A DNA stretch of 5,795 bases from Oscillospiraceae bacterium (lineage in GTDB: Bacteria > Bacillota > Clostridia > Oscillospirales > Oscillospiraceae), in assembly GCA_017936205.1 (NCBI GenBank), contig JAGBGB010000317.1:1-5795 (forward strand), written 5' to 3'. Below, one piece after another: positions 1 through 5,795 of this stretch. How positions within the stretch are numbered: position 1 is the first letter of the stretch; every line of letters begins with the position of its first letter. The notes under the pieces were generated by a model, which saw nothing but the letters and a program-made list of their open reading frames with translations, was not told the origin of the DNA and ran no database searches. The translations under genes were made by a program, and so were the position numbers.

Positions 1-706
1 CAATGATCTCCAGAGACTCCGGCAGTGTAATGTTGGCATCCCACGCAAGGCTGAATGCATAGGCGCACAATTCTACTACGGAATCAGGGATGGGATGGCT
101 GGAACGGAGTGCATTGGGATACTGCACCAGCTTGGTCATGTCCTTGCTGTACAGCACACCGTATTGGTCAGTGGTAAAGGCAGGATTGCTCTCGGAAACG
201 ATGAACTTCTCTAGTGAGACATAAGTAAGGAATGCGGCATCCCCAATCTGGGTCAAGCTTGCAGGGATTGTGACCTGCTCAAGTTCGGTTTCTTCAAAGG
301 CGGAAGCACCGACACTGACCAGACTGTCGGGGAAGGTAATGGCTTCCAGGAAGGAGCAGAAATAAAATGCCTGATCCCCGATCGCAACCAGGGTGGAGGG
401 GAGCTTTACGGTAGATACATCGGAACTGCGGAAGGCGTTGGAGCCGATGGTAGTTACACCCTCGTCAAGGATCAGGGTGTTGATCTCGGAGGAAAAATCG
501 TTCCAGGGAGCATCGTATGGCTCATAATTCTGCATGGAGCCGGTGCCGGAGATGCGGAGGGCCTTGTTACTTGTGGTATAGACCCATGTAAGGTTCTCAC
601 CGCAGGTTCCCTGTGTTTCCGCTGCGAAGGTCACAGTAGGCAGGAGGGACAGAAGCAGCAGAGCACAGAGCAGAGCTGCAAGGAGCTTCTTGCTTAGATG
701 TTTCAT
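1..706 (-). CDS. Secreted BspA-type leucine-rich-repeat protein, N-terminal part (runs off left edge)
   Basis: Reading leftward from the ATG at 706-704, the frame stays open to the window edge and gives 235 residues. Residues 1-29 form a clear Sec signal peptide: a basic start (MKHLSKK), a leucine/alanine-rich core and a likely cleavage near TFAA. Residues 34-70 (TCGENLTWVY, RISGTGSM, APW) match the domain that often precedes LRR_5 repeats in clostridial surface proteins. From about residue 77 there are BspA-like repeats of about 22 residues with the pattern L-P-x-S-L-x-x-I-G-x-x-A-F, for example KLPSTLVAIGDQAF and TIPASLTQIGDAAF. Residues 169-235 carry the related NPAFTTDQYGVLYS...LVQYP module. 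Such proteins are exported and often surface-displayed, but their ligands are usually unknown, so no specific function is claimed. An AAGGA ribosome binding site lies at 717-721. The C-terminus, including any wall anchor or extra domains, is outside the window. Confidence 0.9.
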   Translation of the reverse strand, partial: MKHLSKKLLAALLCALLLLSLLPTVTFAAETQGTCGENLTWVYTTSNKALRISGTGSMQNYEPYDAPWNDFSSEINTLILDEGVTTIGSNAFRSSDVSTVKLPSTLVAIGDQAFYFCSFLEAITFPDSLVSVGASAFEETELEQVTIPASLTQIGDAAFLTYVSLEKFIVSESNPAFTTDQYGVLYSKDMTKLVQYPNALRSSHPIPDSVVELCAYAFSLAWDANITLPESLEII

Positions 707-768
707 GTTCGTGATTTCCTTTCTTCGTTTTTGATGGTTTCATGTAGAGTGAGGAGAAACAACCTCAT
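703..768 (-). CDS. Possible 21-residue upstream ORF overlapping the LRR gene start
   Basis: An ATG at 768-766 is preceded by AAGGAG (781-776) at a 7-base spacing and opens a frame of 21 codons. It ends in TGA (705-703), which shares bases with the LRR start codon as ATGA, the usual geometry of translational coupling. The peptide begins MRLFLLTLHE and becomes lysine/arginine/glutamate-rich near its end. It is in a different frame from the LRR protein, so it is not an N-terminal extension. It resembles no family known to me. It could be a regulatory leader peptide or a chance ORF; the strong ribosome binding site and the exact overlap are the only support. Confidence 0.35.
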   Translation of the reverse strand: MRLFLLTLHETIKNEERKSRT

Positions 769-780
769 ATTGCTTCTCCT
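752..780 (-). promoter_or_regulatory. 5'UTR hairpin enclosing the upstream ORF ribosome binding site
   Basis: In the minus-strand transcript, AGGAGAAGCAA (780-770) pairs with TTGTTTCTCCT (762-752). This gives an 11-bp stem with one G-U wobble and a 7-base loop. The wobble pair would be an A-C mismatch on the plus strand, so the fold suits a minus-strand RNA. The GGAG of the upstream ORF ribosome binding site lies in the stem and its ATG (768-766) in the loop. No U-run follows, so it is not an intrinsic terminator. A role in controlling translation or mRNA stability is inference. Confidence 0.45.
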
Positions 781-796
781 TGCCGGGTACAGTTAC

Positions 797-825
797 ATTT
801 TACCATGGAATAGAATGAGGCACAA
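797..825 (-). promoter_or_regulatory. Candidate sigma-A promoter for the LRR gene
   Basis: On the minus strand, TTGTGC (825-820) and TAAAAT (802-797) are separated by 17 bases. The -10 element is close to consensus; the -35 shares only its first three bases with TTGACA. Transcription would begin near 789-790 and leave an untranslated leader of about 83 bases containing the hairpin and upstream ORF. It is the best-placed candidate by eye between the two divergent genes. Confidence 0.45.
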
Positions 826-872
826 GGGTCGATTCTGCAAAATAAGACTGCCTATTTTCTATATTTTGGGGA

Positions 873-901
873 TTGACAAGGAGCTATTTTGCTGATAGAA
901 T
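873..901 (+). promoter_or_regulatory. Sigma-A promoter of the T-box/alaS operon
   Basis: A perfect TTGACA -35 (873-878), a 17-base spacer and a TAGAAT -10 (896-901, one mismatch to TATAAT) place the transcription start at about 907-910, just before Stem I of the T-box leader. AT-rich sequence upstream (about 851-868) could act as an UP element. The position relative to the T-box is what is expected for a leader-controlled operon, which strengthens the call. Confidence 0.85.
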
Positions 902-908
902 AAACCCA

Positions 909-1145
909 AATATAAGGTTATATGCGATGACGGAGCCAAGCTGTGCAAGGAGCCTACAGAGAGCAGGGGAGGGTGGAAGCCCTGCGGCAGAGAGCGTAGC
1001 AAGCCACTTCCGAGCAGCCCGTGAGGAGCGGGACGGCTGATCCCCGCAACAGGGTCATAAGGAGGTTCCTGTCTTTGCAGGAATGAATTAGGGTGGTACC
1101 GCGAGCAGATCTCGCCCCTATGTGTAGGGGAGGGGTCTATTTTTT
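909..1145 (+). ncRNA. T-box riboswitch, alanine-specific (GCC specifier)
   Basis: This transcribed leader senses uncharged tRNA and controls read-through into the downstream operon. The T-box sequence AGGGTGGTACCGCG (1090-1103) matches the consensus exactly. Its TGGT (1094-1097) would pair with a tRNA 3' end of ACCA type, which fits tRNA-Ala (A73). Stem I is visible as an ATGA motif at 927-930, a basal helix 931-935/1008-1012, a mid helix 954-957/996-999, an AGAGAG distal bulge at 958-963 and an apical helix 963-968/980-985 with a GGGTGGAAG-type loop. The triplet just before the conserved ACTTCCGAGC segment is GCC (1003-1005), an alanine codon. Stem II probably uses 1015-1019/1035-1039. Stem III is TTCCTG/CAGGAA (1066-1071/1078-1083). 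The antiterminator pairs 1089-1093 with 1116-1120 and 1101-1105 with 1111-1115 around the 7-base UGGUACC bulge. The specifier identity is inferred from alignment to the family pattern and agrees with alaS downstream. Confidence 0.95.
1107..1145 (+). terminator. T-box attenuator terminator
   Basis: Bases 1107-1120 pair with 1125-1138 around a TGTG loop, giving 13 pairs with one G-A mismatch (1114/1131), and are followed by TTTTTT (1140-1145). The 5' arm reuses the bases needed for the antiterminator (1111-1120), so the two structures exclude each other. This is the OFF state when tRNA-Ala is charged. Confidence 0.92.
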
Positions 1146-1183
1146 ATATCTATATCCCTTAGAGAAAGAAAGGATGCTCCAAA

Positions 1184-1411
1184 ATGAAACGAACAAGACT
1201 GTGTCCCAAGTGTAACTCCTCTGATCTCCTGCGGATCGAGGGGAATGTGGGCGCCTACGGTGTAGGCAATAACATTATGACCGGTGCGACCGTCTTCTCT
1301 GCGGTGAAGGTGCACAGATATGTCTGCTGCAGCTGCGGCTTCACAGAGGAGTGGATCGACACAGCGGACATTGAGAAGCTTAGAAACAGTAAAAAATCAA
1401 CAAAAGTATAA
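1184..1411 (+). CDS. Small zinc-ribbon protein of unknown function
   Basis: This is a 75-residue protein with two CxxC pairs, CPKC (C7, C10) and CCSC (C48, C51), spaced as in a zinc ribbon; C49 is an extra cysteine. Between them lies a glycine-rich segment, GNVGAYGVGNNIMTGATVFSAVKV (residues 20-43, mostly small residues), that I recognise as a recurring pattern in small uncharacterised bacterial zinc-ribbon proteins. There is no signal peptide or membrane segment, so it is probably cytoplasmic. The lysine-rich tail (residues 65-75) could favour nucleic-acid contact, but that is inference. The start is supported by AAAGGA (1169-1174), 9 bases upstream. It is the first gene after the T-box terminator and ends 29 bases before alaS, so it should be co-induced with alaS when alanine is scarce. 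Its function is not known; zinc-ribbon folds also serve purely structural roles. Confidence 0.85.
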   Translation: MKRTRLCPKCNSSDLLRIEGNVGAYGVGNNIMTGATVFSAVKVHRYVCCSCGFTEEWIDTADIEKLRNSKKSTKV

Positions 1412-1426
1412 ATTTGTATAACAAAT

Positions 1427-1431
1427 GGAGG
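1427..1431 (+). promoter_or_regulatory. Ribosome binding site fixing the alaS start
   Basis: GGAGG lies 9 bases before the ATG at 1441. The frame is open further upstream, with a possible TTG at 1414, but that codon has no suitable site before it and would place this GGAGG inside the coding region. The family N-terminus also begins near the 1441 methionine. Confidence 0.9.
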
Positions 1432-1440
1432 TTTCATAAT

Positions 1441-4077
<2,637 letters not shown>

Positions 4078-4095
4078 GGTGGGAGGCTGAAATAT

Positions 4096-4434
4096 ATGGA
4101 AAACTGCATTTTCTGCAAGATCCTCAGAGGAGAGATCCCCTCTAAGAAGCTCTATGAGGACGAGCTGTGTCTGGCATTTTATGACATTGCCCCTCTGGCT
4201 CCCCAGCATTTTTTGGTGATCCCCAAGGAGCATATCAAGGCTGCCAACCGCATTGACAAGAGCAATGAGGCAGTGGTAGGTCATATCTTCACCGTTATCG
4301 GCAATTTGACTTCGGTGCTGGGCTTCTCCGATGGCTACCGTGTGGTCACCAACTGCGGCAAGGATGCCGGGCAGACCGTGGAGCACCTGCATTTCCATGT
4401 CCTCGGCGGCAAGGAATTGGGCTCCTTCAACTAA
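4096..4434 (+). CDS. HIT-family (HINT-like) nucleotide-binding hydrolase
   Basis: This 112-residue protein carries the histidine triad HLHFHVLGG (H97, H99, H101). In HIT proteins this motif forms the nucleotide-phosphate hydrolase site, and HINT-type members split AMP-lysine, AMP-NH2 and aminoacyl-adenylates. The N-terminus CIFCKI (C4, C7) with H46 is the common zinc-associated pattern of bacterial HINT proteins, and the length is normal. FLVIPKEHI (39-47) and NCGKDAGQTVEHLHFH (86-101) are typical family blocks. GGGAGG (4081-4086) lies 9 bases before the ATG. The gene starts 18 bases after alaS and precedes the terminator, so it is very likely co-transcribed. Because AlaRS produces alanyl-adenylate, removal of leaked adenylate is a tempting role, but this is inference. 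The substrate cannot be read from sequence. Confidence 0.95.
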   Translation: MENCIFCKILRGEIPSKKLYEDELCLAFYDIAPLAPQHFLVIPKEHIKAANRIDKSNEAVVGHIFTVIGNLTSVLGFSDGYRVVTNCGKDAGQTVEHLHFHVLGGKELGSFN

Positions 4435-4467
4435 TACACAATATAGCTTGTAAATGAACCAAACAGT

Positions 4468-4518
4468 GGGCTGCCTCATAGGATGATATCCATCCTGTGG
4501 GACAGCCCGTTCTCTTTG
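4468..4518 (+). terminator. Rho-independent terminator of the alaS operon
   Basis: Bases 4468-4485 pair with 4491-4508 around an ATATC loop, giving 17 pairs with one C-A mismatch (4474/4502) and two G-U wobbles. A pyrimidine-rich tract GTTCTCTTT follows (4509-4517). The U tract is interrupted, so efficiency may be moderate. It starts 34 bases after the HIT stop codon and is the only such structure before the convergent gene. On the minus strand no U-run follows this stem. Confidence 0.75.
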
Positions 4519-4523
4519 GACAA

Positions 4524-4563
4524 TATAAAAATCGGCTTCGGGATGTGGATTCCCGAAGCCGAT
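4524..4563 (-). terminator. Rho-independent terminator of adenine deaminase gene
   Basis: There is a perfect 13-bp inverted repeat, ATCGGCTTCGGGA (4531-4543) and TCCCGAAGCCGAT (4551-4563), with a 7-base loop. On the minus strand it is followed by a U-run (positions 4530-4527, then TATA) and lies 42 bases beyond the deaminase stop codon. On the plus strand the stem is followed by GTGTTGTTTAT, so it may also stop plus-strand read-through, but less well. Confidence 0.88.
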
Positions 4564-4604
4564 GTGTTGTTTATACCGAGGTTCTTTAGACACCGGAAAA
4601 TGTA

Positions 4605-5795
4605 TCAGATGTACTGCTGCTTGATCACATCAATGACACCACGGGTGGTCAAACGCAGGGTGGGGATCACAGGAAGAGACATGAAAGACAGGGTCATGAA
4701 GGGATCGATGCCTCTGGAAACACCCAGACGGAATGCCTGCTCCTTAGCATCCTCTAACTTGTTGTTGACGGCAACAAGACTCTCGTCGCTCATGAGACCT
4801 GCGATTTCCAAGACCACTTCGCCCAGAACCTTGCCGTTCTCTACGACTGTGATACCGCCGCAGTTCTCAACAATGCGGTTGGCTGCGAATGCCATGTCCT
4901 CTTCATTGGTGCCCACCACAATGATGTTGTGGGAGTCGTGGGAGATGGAGGTGGCTACTGCACCGGAGCGCAGACCGTAGCCTTGGATGTAGCCCAGACC
5001 GATGTGGTGGGTATTCTTATGTCGCTCGATGACGGCGATCTTCAGGATATCTCGTTCCAGCTCTACGGCACTGGCATAGCCGTTGTCTGTGGAGATGATC
5101 TCACCGGGAACCAGACCAATGACACCACGGGGGCGTACATCACGGAAGTCCTCAGCAGTCAGATGAGCCAAGTGGAAGGTGTCATGTGCTCTGTCGTTGA
5201 GATATTCCTCGATCCTGGGAGTCTCGAAGGGCTGTACCTCACCATTCTTGCAGGTCAGCACACCTTTCTTGAACACCAGCTCTACATTGAAGTTCTCGAA
5301 GTTGTCGATAACCGCAAAGTCAGCCAAATAGCCGGGGGCAATGGCACCACGGTTGTTCAGGGCGAAGTAACGGGCGGGGTTATGGCAGGCAGTCTTAACC
5401 GCAACGATGGGGTCAACACCCAGACCGATCGCCTTCTTAATAATATAGTCAATATGACCCTTCTCCAGCAGGTCGGAGGGGTGCTTGTCGTCGGTGCAGA
5501 ACATACAACGGTCATAGTAGGGCTGCTTCAGCAGATCTACCAGAGCATCTAAGTTTCTGGCTGCTGTGCCGTCACGAACCATGATGAACTGTCCGTTGCG
5601 GAGCTTGTTCATTGCATCCTCCATGTCGGAGCACTCGTGGTCGGAGTACACACCTGCGGCAATATAGGCGGCAAGATCCTTGCCTGCCAGACCGGGAGCG
5701 TGACCGTCGATCTTCTTATGGTGAGCCTGTGCAGCTACGATTTTGGAGATCACCTCGGGATCACTGCCCACAACGCCCACAAAGTTCATCATCTC
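4605..5795 (-). CDS. ade: Adenine deaminase, C-terminal two-thirds (start off right edge)
   Basis: The frame enters from the right edge and gives 396 residues ending in TGA (4607-4605). Adenine deaminase, a metal-dependent amidohydrolase, converts adenine to hypoxanthine and ammonia in purine salvage. Numbering from the first visible residue, family marks are EMMNF (1-5), DGHAPGL (30-36), AAGVYSDHE (46-54), the metal-site aspartate region CTDDKHPSDL (100-109), ALNNRGAIAPGYLADFAVID (145-164), which returns to the small beta domain, and the C-terminal adenine deaminase domain from about 225 with HHIGLGYIQGYGL (263-275) and SHDSHNIIVVGTN (285-297). Bacterial members are about 570-600 residues, so about 180 N-terminal residues, including the first HxH metal motif, are missing only because of the window boundary. 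The methionine at 5792 is internal, not the start. The gene runs convergent to the alaS operon and has its own terminator. No sign of damage is seen. Confidence 0.96.
   Translation of the reverse strand, partial: EMMNFVGVVGSDPEVISKIVAAQAHHKKIDGHAPGLAGKDLAAYIAAGVYSDHECSDMEDAMNKLRNGQFIMVRDGTAARNLDALVDLLKQPYYDRCMFCTDDKHPSDLLEKGHIDYIIKKAIGLGVDPIVAVKTACHNPARYFALNNRGAIAPGYLADFAVIDNFENFNVELVFKKGVLTCKNGEVQPFETPRIEEYLNDRAHDTFHLAHLTAEDFRDVRPRGVIGLVPGEIISTDNGYASAVELERDILKIAVIERHKNTHHIGLGYIQGYGLRSGAVATSISHDSHNIIVVGTNEEDMAFAANRIVENCGGITVVENGKVLGEVVLEIAGLMSDESLVAVNNKLEDAKEQAFRLGVSRGIDPFMTLSFMSLPVIPTLRLTTRGVIDVIKQQYI

Noticed and set aside
698..895. Plus-strand open frame of about 65 codons between the LRR gene and the T-box promoter
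   Set aside because: It overlaps the LRR start region antisense and runs through both promoter candidates. It has no ribosome binding site and ends in the spacer of the alaS promoter.
1414..1440. TTG at 1414 as an alternative alaS start adding nine residues
   Set aside because: No ribosome binding site precedes it, whereas GGAGG at 1427-1431 is ideally spaced for the ATG at 1441. The family N-terminus also begins there.
4929..5552. Plus-strand open frame of about 207 codons opposite adenine deaminase
   Set aside because: The minus strand carries conserved adenine deaminase motifs throughout this stretch, while the plus-strand translation shows no family features. It is a shadow of the real gene.

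Overview
The window looks like a chromosomal segment from a gut-type Firmicute, most likely a Clostridia of the Oscillospirales/Ruminococcaceae kind. The reasons are a canonical T-box leader, strong GGAGG-type ribosome binding sites, a secreted BspA-type leucine-rich-repeat protein with a Gram-positive style signal peptide, and a moderately GC-rich codon use (many GGC, CTG, GAG and AAG codons). The taxon is inferred from style and not from a database match.

Layout, left to right. (1) Bases 1-706, minus strand: the N-terminal 235 residues of a secreted leucine-rich-repeat protein whose remainder lies off the left edge. A possible 21-residue upstream ORF (703-768) overlaps its start as ATGA, and its own ribosome binding site lies inside a hairpin (752-780). 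(2) Bases 790-908: a divergent promoter region, with one candidate promoter firing left (797-825) and a near-consensus one firing right (873-901). (3) Bases 909-1145: a complete T-box riboswitch with an alanine specifier triplet (GCC, 1003-1005), the invariant T-box sequence (1090-1103) and mutually exclusive antiterminator and terminator stems. (4) Bases 1184-4434, plus strand: a compact three-gene operon downstream of the T-box, made of a 75-residue zinc-ribbon protein of unknown role, alanyl-tRNA synthetase (alaS) and a HIT-family nucleotide-binding protein, with 29 and 18 bases between genes. (5) Bases 4468-4563: two hairpins between the convergent operons, the first ending the plus-strand alaS operon and the second, with its U-run on the minus strand, ending the adenine deaminase gene. 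(6) Bases 4605-5795, minus strand: the C-terminal 396 residues of adenine deaminase, whose start is off the right edge.

Functionally, the central operon is a classic amino-acid-starvation circuit. Uncharged tRNA-Ala is expected to bind the leader, stabilise the antiterminator and raise AlaRS synthesis. The zinc-ribbon and HIT genes appear to sit under the same control. Most of the window is ordinary housekeeping sequence. The least explained parts are the zinc-ribbon gene between the T-box and alaS, and the upstream ORF/hairpin arrangement ahead of the leucine-rich-repeat gene.
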